From Prevotellaceae bacterium (lineage in GTDB: Bacteria; Bacteroidota; Bacteroidia; Bacteroidales; Bacteroidaceae), in NCBI GenBank assembly GCA_030536165.1, contig JAUNQM010000015.1:1-16766 (forward strand): a stretch of DNA of 16,766 nucleotides. Reading direction: 5' to 3'. The stretch's first letter is position 1; each line of letters opens with the position of its first letter. The position numbers were made by a program, and so were the translations under genes. Below the pieces are notes generated by a model. That model saw only the letters and a list, made by a program, of their open reading frames with translations. It did not search any database and had not been told where the DNA came from. This document shows, piece by piece, positions 7,773-13,843 of this stretch.

Positions 7773-9314
7773 CTATTCTTTCATCAGAGATTTCCAATAG
7801 GTTGTCACGGGTTGCTTTGCTGCCAAGACATCATCAACACGACCGATAGGCGTATTGTGGGGAGCTGTCTTCACCAATTCAGGTTCAGTTTTAGCTTCTT
7901 CTGCTATCTTATGCATCACGTCGATGAAGGCATCGATGGTTTCCTTGCTTTCATTCTCGGTTGGCTCAATCATGAGGCTCTCGTGAAAGAGTAATGGGAA
8001 GTAGATAGTTGGTGCATGATAGCCATAGTCAAGCAGACGCTTAGCAACATCCATCGTTGTCACGCCCGTACTCTTGTCGGCAAGACCATCGAAGACCACT
8101 TCATGCTTGCATAGACCTTTTATTGGCAAAAGGTAATCATTAGACAGACGTTCCTTTATATAGTTTGCATTTAGTGTAGCCAAAGGACCTACATGCTTTA
8201 TATTCTCATTACCGAGCGATAGGATGTAAGCGTATGCCTTGAGCATTACGCCGAAGTTTCCAAAGAAGCTACCGATAGAACCGAGTGCCGAGTGGTCTTT
8301 CAATGCAGCAGAAGTTGGTCCCCAATCGACGATGAACCCTTCCCATTCAGTAGGGCCATCTTCTTGGGTATCATATTTCACAACCACATTCTTGACTCTT
8401 GGTGTTGGCAAGAACTGCTCAAGCCCCTTGCGCACACCAACAGGTCCGCTGCCAGGCCCGCCACCTCCATGAGGTGTAGAGAATGTCTTATGCAGGTTAA
8501 TGTGCATCACGTCGAATCCCATATCGCCAGGGCGACATTCACCAAGAAGTGCATTGAGGTTCGCTCCGTCATAATACATCAAACCACCAGCCTTGTGAAC
8601 CATCTCTGTAATCTCCAAGACGCGAGGTTCGAAGATGCCAAGCGTGTTAGGATTGGTCATCATCATGGCAGCGACTTCATTGCCCATCTCGCTCAGAAGT
8701 TCGCGAAGATGGTCAACATCCACAGTACCGTCAGCGAGGCTTTTCACCTCAACAACCTCAAGTCCGCATACAGCTGCAGACGCAGGATTTGTGCCATGAG
8801 CCGAGTCAGGAATCAACACTTTCGTGCGAGCAGCGTCCTTGCGACTTTCATGGTAGGTGCGAATAACCATCAAGCCCGTCAACTCACCATGCGCCCCTGC
8901 ACATGGATTCAGAGTGAACTCACTCAATCCAGCCAGTTCAGCAAGCGACTCTTGCAAGTTATAATAAACCTCCAGAGCACCTTGACAAGTGACAGCAGGT
9001 TGCAGAGGATGCAATCCTGCAAAAGCCTTCATGCCAGCAATCTCTTCGTTGATTACGGGATTATACTTCATAGTGCACGACCCAAGCGGATAGAAGCCGT
9101 CATTCACGCCAAAGTTATTATGGCTGAGATTTGTATAGTGGCGAACAACCGTCAATTCATCACATTCAGGCAAGCGAGCTGCTTCCTTACGGCGCAACGC
9201 TGCTGGGAGTTCATCGGTTGTGTGCGTGCGGTCATAATCCTCTGGAAGAGAATAGCCCTTGCGTCCTTTCTTCGACAACTCAAAGATAAGGTTTCCATAT
9301 AATGTCCTGTTCAT
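7773..9314 (-). CDS. gcvPB: Glycine dehydrogenase (decarboxylating) subunit 2
   Basis: A 513-aa subunit corresponding to the C-terminal half of the long P protein. It carries the pyridoxal phosphate site MHINLHKTFSTPHGGGGPGSG, with Lys276 as the Schiff-base residue. Other P-protein signatures are NNFGVNDGFYPLGSCTMKYN (67-86), LNPCAGAHGELTGL (135-148), SAHGTNPASA (171-180) and MMTNPNTLGIFEP (218-230). With GcvPA it decarboxylates glycine and transfers the aminomethyl group to lipoyl-GcvH. The length fits the split-type PB subunit. Its ATG overlaps the gcvPA stop by 4 nt (ATGA), indicating translational coupling and a stoichiometric complex. Confidence 0.97.
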   Translation of the reverse strand: MNRTLYGNLIFELSKKGRKGYSLPEDYDRTHTTDELPAALRRKEAARLPECDELTVVRHYTNLSHNNFGVNDGFYPLGSCTMKYNPVINEEIAGMKAFAGLHPLQPAVTCQGALEVYYNLQESLAELAGLSEFTLNPCAGAHGELTGLMVIRTYHESRKDAARTKVLIPDSAHGTNPASAAVCGLEVVEVKSLADGTVDVDHLRELLSEMGNEVAAMMMTNPNTLGIFEPRVLEITEMVHKAGGLMYYDGANLNALLGECRPGDMGFDVMHINLHKTFSTPHGGGGPGSGPVGVRKGLEQFLPTPRVKNVVVKYDTQEDGPTEWEGFIVDWGPTSAALKDHSALGSIGSFFGNFGVMLKAYAYILSLGNENIKHVGPLATLNANYIKERLSNDYLLPIKGLCKHEVVFDGLADKSTGVTTMDVAKRLLDYGYHAPTIYFPLLFHESLMIEPTENESKETIDAFIDVMHKIAEEAKTEPELVKTAPHNTPIGRVDDVLAAKQPVTTYWKSLMKE

Positions 9315-10666
9315 GCCTTTGCCTCCTCTTCATTAAATTGCTGGATAATCTCGACTAACTCGTTTATCTCCTCTGGCGAGCGTTGTTCCGTTACGGCAAG
9401 CATGAGAGTGTTATCCCCTACTTTCACACCAGCGAGGTAACCGTTGGCAACGCATTCATCAAGGAGTGCATCGAGGTCACCTTCGTAGTTGACGCAGAAC
9501 TCATTGAAGAAAGGCTGCCCAGGGAAAGAATCCTTGAACATTCCTGTCGCTATGAGTTTGTCGCGAAGGCTGTGTGCACCTGCATAGCTCATCTCTGCCA
9601 CCTCACGCAAGCCTTCTTTGCCCATAAGACTGAGGTAAATAGTGACGTATAGCGCCATGAGGCTTTGGTTTGAGCAGATATTTGAAGTTGCCTTCTGACG
9701 ACGAATATGCTGCTCTCTTGCTTGTAATGTCAGCACGAAAGCACGCTGTCCACGGTTATCAAGCGTCTGCCCAACAATACGGCCAGGCAGTTTTCGCATC
9801 AATTTCTCCGTGCAAGCCATATAACCCACACCAGGACCTCCGAAGGTCATAGGAATACCGAGACTCTGACCTTCGCCAGCTGCCACATCGGCTCCCCATT
9901 CGGCAGGAGTCTTTAATATAGCAAGATCGGAAGGGTTGGCATTTACCACGAATAAACCTTTCTGCTCATGGATAGCATCAGCAATACCCGTATAGTCTTC
10001 CACGATACCATAGTAATTTGGCTGCTGGACGATGAGTCCTGCAACGCCTCCCTCTGCAAGTTCCTCATCAAGCGCACTACGGTTAAGCGCTCCATTTTCA
10101 GCAGGAACGAGTTCTATTGGGAAGCCGTGAAAGTGAGCGTATGTTTCTACTACACGGCGAACCTTCGGGTCAACGGTCTCGCTCATCAAAACGCGATTTG
10201 CCTTCTTTGCATTACCCCAAGCCATCATGGCTGCTTCTGCCGTTGCTGTTGCACCGTCGTACATCGAAGCGTTGGCAATGTCCATACCTGTCAGTTCTGC
10301 AATCATCGACTGATATTCGAAGATATAGTGCAGCGTACCTTGTGATATTTCTGCCTGATATGGTGTATATGAGGTTAGGAACTCAGAGCGTTGTATAAGG
10401 TTTTGCACTACGCTTGGAGCATAGTGGTCGTAGCATCCCGCACCAGCAAAGCAGACAAGTTGCTGCGTATTGCCTAATGCAGTAAGCTGTTCAAAGAAGA
10501 GTCGCAGGTCTGTTTCTGAGAGAGCGTCTGGCAGATTGTAGTCGCCCTTAAACCTTGCAGCTTCAGGAATATCAGCAAAGAGGTCATGAACACTCTTTGA
10601 GCCGGTTGCCTTTAGCATTTCCTGCAAGTCATCTTCCGTATGTGGAAAGTATCTGAAGTTTTTCAT
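9311..10666 (-). CDS. gcvPA: Glycine dehydrogenase (decarboxylating) subunit 1
   Basis: A 451-aa subunit equivalent to the N-terminal half of the long P protein. Typical stretches are FRYFPHTEDDLQEML at the N terminus, FAGAGCYDHYAPSVV (74-88), SYTPYQAEISQGTLHYIFEY, LTGMDIANASMYDGATATAE, LIVQQPNYYGIVEDY and GGPGVGYMACTEKLMRKLPG. This half lacks the PLP lysine, as expected, but forms the active site jointly with GcvPB. Its ATG overlaps the gcvH stop by 4 nt and its own stop overlaps gcvPB by 4 nt. The two-gene form of P protein is known from many Firmicutes, Thermotogae and archaea, while many Bacteroidetes such as Bacteroides are expected to have the fused form; that comparison is from memory. 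Confidence 0.97.
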   Translation of the reverse strand: MKNFRYFPHTEDDLQEMLKATGSKSVHDLFADIPEAARFKGDYNLPDALSETDLRLFFEQLTALGNTQQLVCFAGAGCYDHYAPSVVQNLIQRSEFLTSYTPYQAEISQGTLHYIFEYQSMIAELTGMDIANASMYDGATATAEAAMMAWGNAKKANRVLMSETVDPKVRRVVETYAHFHGFPIELVPAENGALNRSALDEELAEGGVAGLIVQQPNYYGIVEDYTGIADAIHEQKGLFVVNANPSDLAILKTPAEWGADVAAGEGQSLGIPMTFGGPGVGYMACTEKLMRKLPGRIVGQTLDNRGQRAFVLTLQAREQHIRRQKATSNICSNQSLMALYVTIYLSLMGKEGLREVAEMSYAGAHSLRDKLIATGMFKDSFPGQPFFNEFCVNYEGDLDALLDECVANGYLAGVKVGDNTLMLAVTEQRSPEEINELVEIIQQFNEEEAKA

Positions 10667-11043
10667 TGTTCGCAGAATGCCTTGTATGCTTCTACATCCA
10701 TCAGTTTGTCGAGTTCCGAAGGGTCGGAAATCTGAACCTTTATAATCCAGTTTGCGAAAGCGTCTTCATTCAGAAGTTCAGGTGAGTCTTCCAAAGCCTC
10801 ATTAACCTCAACAACAGTACCGCTGACAGGTGAGATGAGGTCGCTTGCAGCCTTAACGCTTTCCACAGCGCCAAACTCTTCGCCTGCCGTTACTTCGTCA
10901 TCCACTTCGGGCATATCAACATAAACCACATTGCCAAGCGCATGCTGGGCATGGTCAGAGATACCAACGTAACCATATTCGCCTTCAACGCGAATGTACT
11001 CATGTGACTCGCTATAAAAGAGTCCTTCTTCAAATTTTGCCAT
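10663..11043 (-). CDS. gcvH: Glycine cleavage system H protein
   Basis: A 126-aa lipoyl carrier protein that shuttles the aminomethyl intermediate between P, T and L proteins. The lipoylation site is Lys64 in GAVESVKAASDLISPVSG, and the hallmark YVGISDHAQHALGNVVYVDM (25-44) is present, as is the C-terminal ANWIIKVQISDPSELDKLM. Length and start (MAKFEEGLFYSESHEYI) are standard for the family. It lies 8 bp after gcvT and overlaps gcvPA by 4 nt. It is the expected substrate of the LplA encoded at the head of the same operon. Confidence 0.98.
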   Translation of the reverse strand: MAKFEEGLFYSESHEYIRVEGEYGYVGISDHAQHALGNVVYVDMPEVDDEVTAGEEFGAVESVKAASDLISPVSGTVVEVNEALEDSPELLNEDAFANWIIKVQISDPSELDKLMDVEAYKAFCEQ

Positions 11044-11051
11044 AATGTTTA

Positions 11052-12131
11052 TTATTTTTTATAATGTTTATCATAGAATTTTTTCTTCACTACCTTACCC
11101 TCAAATACTTTCTTGCGAATCTGAACGGAAAGCGGAGTGTCAAGTTTCGCAAACTCTGTCTTGACGAGAGCCATGCACACGCTCTTATCCACGCTGAGGC
11201 AATGGTAGCCTGTTGTCACTTCGCCCACTACGTCACCATCAGTATTCAATACGGCATAACCGTGGCGTGGGATTGCCTTGTCAGCGAGTTCTATGCCGAC
11301 AAGTTTCCGTGCAACACCATTTGCCTTCTGATCTACGAGGGCATCCTTACCTATGAACGCCTCCTTATCCAGTTTGCAGAACATAGAGAGCCCTGCCATG
11401 ACAGGAGAGATATCTGCGCTAAGTTCGTCGCCATACAAAGGCAGTCCTACCTCGAAGCGGAGCGTATCGCGGCATCCAAGACCGCAAGGCTTGCAGCGTC
11501 CGCTTTCAATAAGTTTATCCCAAGACGTTTGTATATACTCATGCGAACCATAAATCTCGAAACCATCCTCGCCTGTATAACCTGTACGACTCACAATAAT
11601 GTCGCCAACGGTCTTTGTAGTATAGAACTTCAAATCAGCAACAGGGATGCCAAGCACTTCCTCAACAACCACTTCAGCTTCAGGTCCCTGCACGGCTAAC
11701 TGCCCGTACTGGTCGCTCTGATGGTCGAGCTTAATGTCGAATCCTTGAGTATGCTCCTCCATCCATGCCACATCCTTGTCTATGTTTGCAGCGTTGATGA
11801 CGAGGAAGAAGTCGTTCTCGCCCATCTTATATACGAGCAAGTCATCGACTGTACCGCCATTAGGATAGAGCATCATACCATAATAGATTTGTCCTATGGG
11901 TGCTCCGCTCACATCATTTGTGAATATATGCTGCACGTACTTTTCAGCATCAGGACCTGTGATGCGCACTTCGCCCATGTGACTCACGTCGAACACGCCA
12001 CAATGCTGGCGAACAGCGTTGTGCTCGTCGGTAATGTTAGAATACTGAATAGGCATGATGAATCCACCAAATGGCGACATGAGTGCGCCAAGAGCCACAT
12101 GGCGGTCATAAAGGCACGTTTTCTTTTCCAT
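11052..12131 (-). CDS. gcvT: Aminomethyltransferase (T protein of glycine cleavage)
   Basis: A 359-aa folate-dependent enzyme that takes the methylene group from aminomethyl-GcvH onto tetrahydrofolate, releasing ammonia. Motifs: LGALMSPFGGFIMPIQYSNI (14-33), CGVFDVSHMGEVRITGPDA (44-62), the active-site loop YPNGGTVDDLLVYK with Asp96/Asp97, RTGYTGEDGFEIY, and GLGCRDTLRFEVGLPLYG in the folate-binding region. The C-terminal barrel contains GEVTTGYHCLSVDKSVCMAL. Length is typical. The ATG lies 26 nt inside the end of lplA, in another frame, which suggests translational coupling between lipoate ligase and the cleavage system. Confidence 0.97.
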   Translation of the reverse strand: MEKKTCLYDRHVALGALMSPFGGFIMPIQYSNITDEHNAVRQHCGVFDVSHMGEVRITGPDAEKYVQHIFTNDVSGAPIGQIYYGMMLYPNGGTVDDLLVYKMGENDFFLVINAANIDKDVAWMEEHTQGFDIKLDHQSDQYGQLAVQGPEAEVVVEEVLGIPVADLKFYTTKTVGDIIVSRTGYTGEDGFEIYGSHEYIQTSWDKLIESGRCKPCGLGCRDTLRFEVGLPLYGDELSADISPVMAGLSMFCKLDKEAFIGKDALVDQKANGVARKLVGIELADKAIPRHGYAVLNTDGDVVGEVTTGYHCLSVDKSVCMALVKTEFAKLDTPLSVQIRKKVFEGKVVKKKFYDKHYKK

Positions 12132-12843
12132 ATAAAAAAGTAGGTGTTAAGTAATCTTGTTCTATTGTTTCGATGCACATTACATCGTCGGGGGTCAGTT
12201 TTATTTCTTTGTCGCAGAGTCTCTTTACTGCGAATTGCTTGAAGTCCTCTATCGAGAGACTTGTATGCTCTTTCAACAGCGTAATACGTTGGCGAACGCT
12301 TTCCACACCGTGCTTATCGAGTTTCTGCTTTGGTGGTGTGATAGCACTGAGCATGTGCTGCATGTCCGTGTCGAAAAGCATCGTGCCATGCACGATACTA
12401 TACCCAGGAATATGATAGAAGGCATTCCCCGACACCTTTCTGCCATCGATGAGAACATCGTTATTCTGCGTCGATGTAGCAGGCAAACCAAGTTCACGCA
12501 GCATCTCCGTCACCATCTCCATGTATTCCTTGAAAGTCGTTGTCACTTCATCGGAATGAGTGATGTAGCTCATCATCACGTTCGACTTGTCGGCATAAAC
12601 ACACCCTCCACCGCTCTTGCGGCGATAGAACTGTATGCCATGTTCGCGGCAATAGTCTATGTTCACCTCATTCTCTATGACTTGATTGCGACCAAAGATG
12701 ACAGTCGGCTCCACCTGCCAGAGGAAGAAGAACGACTCTCCCATGTATCCGCGTGAAGGAAGATTCCTTGCTGCGAACTCCTCCATTGCCAAATAGAAGC
12801 TTAAACGTCGCTGTTCGTCGGTTGGCAAAGTCAATAAGGTCAT
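12106..12843 (-). CDS. lplA: Lipoate-protein ligase A family protein, single-domain form
   Basis: A 245-aa member of the LplA/LipB/BirA fold family. It has the lipoate-binding motif RRKSGGGCVYAD (74-85), IFGRNQVIENEVN (49-61), and the substrate-activating lysine in DGRKVSGNAF (Lys136), followed by HGTMLFDTD (152-160) and ITPPKQKLDKHGVESVRQR (168-186). LplA activates free lipoate with ATP and attaches it to the lysine of acceptor proteins. E. coli LplA has about 338 aa because of a C-terminal accessory domain; this protein ends where that domain would begin. It could therefore work alone, need a separate partner, or be an amidotransferase/octanoyltransferase relative. As first gene of the gcv operon it most likely serves GcvH. 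The ATG at 12843 lies about 25 nt from the predicted transcription start. Confidence 0.9.
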   Translation of the reverse strand: MTLLTLPTDEQRRLSFYLAMEEFAARNLPSRGYMGESFFFLWQVEPTVIFGRNQVIENEVNIDYCREHGIQFYRRKSGGGCVYADKSNVMMSYITHSDEVTTTFKEYMEMVTEMLRELGLPATSTQNNDVLIDGRKVSGNAFYHIPGYSIVHGTMLFDTDMQHMLSAITPPKQKLDKHGVESVRQRITLLKEHTSLSIEDFKQFAVKRLCDKEIKLTPDDVMCIETIEQDYLTPTFLYGKENVPL

Positions 12844-12871
12844 GAATGTGCAGATGTTTTCATATCGACTA

Positions 12872-12902
12872 CAAAATTAGTAAATTTTCCCATATACACA
12901 AA
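12872..12902 (-). promoter_or_regulatory. Promoter of the lplA-gcvTHPAPB-lpd operon
   Basis: Read on the minus strand, TTTG at 12902-12899 and TAATTTTG at 12879-12872 are 19 bp apart, a full match to the Bacteroidetes promoter consensus. Transcription would start near 12866, leaving a leader of only about 25 nt before the lplA ATG. There is no room for a glycine riboswitch in that leader. Confidence 0.78.
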
Positions 12903-12959
12903 AATTATTGTCAAAAAAAACGACCATTGTTCTTGCATATAAGAAGAATAAACGTAGCC

Positions 12960-13070
12960 GTTTGCTTTGACTCTTCAAGTCGATGCTATGCTTGTGCCTG
13001 CCGCCAACAACTCGTTATTGTCGTACAGTCCCAACCACACCATCAATGCCTGACGGCATTCAAAGCAAAC
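12960..13070. repeat. 11-bp perfect inverted repeat enclosing a hairpin
   Basis: GTTTGCTTTGA (12960-12970) and TCAAAGCAAAC (13060-13070) are exact inverted copies 89 bp apart. Immediately inside the right arm, ATGCC/GGCAT (13046-13050/13055-13059) forms a tight hairpin. Just outside, GGCC-TTAC-GGCC (13084-13095) forms another, with a GTAA tetraloop if read on the minus strand. The segment could be a structured RNA that ends at the hairpin at 13148, or the ends of a small non-autonomous element. No consensus promoter is clear in front of it. Confidence 0.4.
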
Positions 13071-13147
13071 AACTCCGAATAAAGGCCTTACGGCCAGATA
13101 AACCGCTTCACGGAATAACACAAATGGGTAAAGATAATCTTATTATT

Positions 13148-13175
13148 TCCGACCTTGGTCGGATTTATTTTATTT
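13148..13175 (+). terminator. Terminator-like palindrome with T-rich tail
   Basis: TCCGACC-TT-GGTCGGA (13148-13163) is a GC-rich palindrome followed on the plus strand by TTTATTTTATTT. It looks like an intrinsic terminator for plus-strand transcription through 12960-13147, although no annotated gene precedes it on that strand. In RNA two of the inner pairs would open to form a loop. Confidence 0.45.
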
Positions 13176-13299
13176 CTTGTGGGTGGCATTACAGCAAAGC
13201 TGCGATATGTAGGCACTTAAGGTTTATCTGCACGAGCATCGTGCAAGGAAAGCTCAAAGGACTGCATATCGAAGGGCAAAGCCCTTTGTCGCCCACAAG
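13176..13299 (+). ncRNA. Candidate structured RNA with a four-way junction
   Basis: Five helices nest without conflict. P1: CTTGTGGGTGGC (13176-13187) with GTCGCCCACAAG (13288-13299), 12 pairs including two G-U. P5: CAGC-AAA-GCTG (13192-13202). P2: CGATATGTAG (13203-13212) with CTGCATATCG (13262-13271), one G-U. P3: TGCACGA-GCA-TCGTGCA (13229-13245), capping P2 across a symmetric 16x16-nt internal region that has scattered further pairs. P4: AAGGGC-AAA-GCCCTT (13272-13286). Only five nucleotides are unpaired in the junction, so the fold is very compact. Plus is chosen because TTTATT follows P1, but the DNA is nearly symmetric and either strand is possible. It matches no RNA family I know. An alternative is a MITE-like element: TTTATT occurs on both sides. 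Confidence 0.45.
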
Positions 13300-13403
13300 T
13301 TTATTCTCCATCGTTGCGTCAATCCTAAAGACCACATTGCCAACATCATCAGTGGTGCAATATGATTTCACGTATTTATTCTTTCTCCTCCTTCTCTCCG
13401 TCT

Positions 13404-13428
13404 TTTCTCCTAGCACCATTAGGAGAAA
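13404..13428. other. Strong stem-loop, 9-bp perfect stem
   Basis: TTTCTCCTA (13404-13412) and TAGGAGAAA (13420-13428) are perfect inverted copies with a 7-nt loop. Polypyrimidine sequence on the left (from about 13384) and GGAGAAGAGG on the right (13433-13442) could extend the pairing imperfectly. No T-run follows on either strand, so a simple terminator is unlikely. Confidence 0.5.
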
Positions 13429-13548
13429 TGTAGGAGAAGAGGCATCGTTTGGTATTGATTATGGAAAAAAAATTGTATAAAAGAAGCACTTTACAGAGTT
13501 GCCTCAGGGCATCATCAGTATGCGTCACGCGACTTGTTCTTTTTCAAA

Positions 13549-13645
13549 GCCCTCCACACCTCAGGTGTTTAGCTTGTCATACCTAAGGTGTTACCACCCC
13601 TCACTCCTCAGGTGTGACAAGCTAAACACCTGAGGTATGAAAGGC
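13549..13645. repeat. Second array of phased 13-bp palindromes (four units)
   Basis: Units of ACACCTNAGGTGT lie at 13556-13568 (perfect), 13579-13591, 13603-13615 and 13626-13638 (one mismatch each). Centres are 23, 24 and 23 bp apart, with spacers of 10, 11 and 10 bp. The outer spacers TTAGCTTGTC (13569-13578) and GACAAGCTAA (13616-13625) are exact inverted copies. So 13556-13591 and 13603-13638 form 36-nt arms with only four mismatches around an 11-nt centre. The flanks, GCCCTCC on the left and GAAAGGCAT on the right, match the flanks of the array at 527-646. It lies between the RNA candidate and the lipoprotein promoter. Confidence 0.85.
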
Positions 13646-13750
13646 ATCGACAATGCATCTAAGAAGTAGCGTAGCATTTTTTTATCCCTATCTCGTGTAT
13701 TACCTCCTATTCTACAACTTTTTACACCTTTAGCAATGATTATTAAAAAA

Positions 13751-13775
13751 AATATCGTACCTTTGCGGCGATATT
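13751..13775 (+). promoter_or_regulatory. Promoter -7 box inside an inverted repeat, upstream of the 633-aa lipoprotein
   Basis: TACCTTTG (13758-13765) matches the Bacteroidetes -7 consensus. It is bracketed exactly by AATATCG (13751-13757) and CGATATT (13769-13775), a perfect 7-bp inverted repeat. The -33 position has no clear TTTG, so an activator or an alternative sigma factor may be involved. The predicted leader is about 70-75 nt and contains a small CTTG-TTATT-CAAG hairpin. The inverted repeat is a candidate operator. Confidence 0.6.
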
Positions 13776-13843
13776 AAGAAAAACGCTTGTTATTCAAGTG
13801 CAGTACATAGTTAAGTTCAATATTTATCATATTAATAAAGAGA

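Larger units (their letters stand above)
12903..13843. other. 941-bp gene-free region rich in inverted repeats
   Basis: I find no convincing gene here. The longest ORF (12983-13480, plus strand, 165 codons) has no recognisable domain, an erratic composition and runs through every palindrome listed below, so it is probably not translated. The region instead contains, in order, a long inverted repeat with internal hairpins (12960-13070), a hairpin with a T-rich tail (13148-13175), a four-way-junction RNA candidate (13176-13299), a strong hairpin (13404-13428), the second palindrome array (13549-13645) and the promoter of the following lipoprotein gene. The density of paired elements suggests non-coding RNA, dispersed non-coding repeats, or both. 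Confidence 0.6.

Noticed and set aside
8292..9302. Plus-strand ORF of 336 codons opposite gcvPB
   Set aside because: It lies fully antisense to a strongly conserved gene, shows no domain and has shadow-frame composition.
13176..13299. Known RNA families (RNase P, tmRNA, SRP RNA, 6S, glycine or TPP riboswitch)
   Set aside because: None of the conserved core sequences I know for these families is present on either strand.
12983..13480. 165-codon plus-strand ORF in the intergenic region
   Set aside because: It runs through hairpins and the four-way-junction segment, shows no domain or credible start context, and has low-complexity ends. I treat the region as non-coding.
13461..13586. 41-codon ORF beginning MEKKLYKRS upstream of array 2
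   Set aside because: Its last third is translated from the palindrome array itself, so it is most likely fortuitous.
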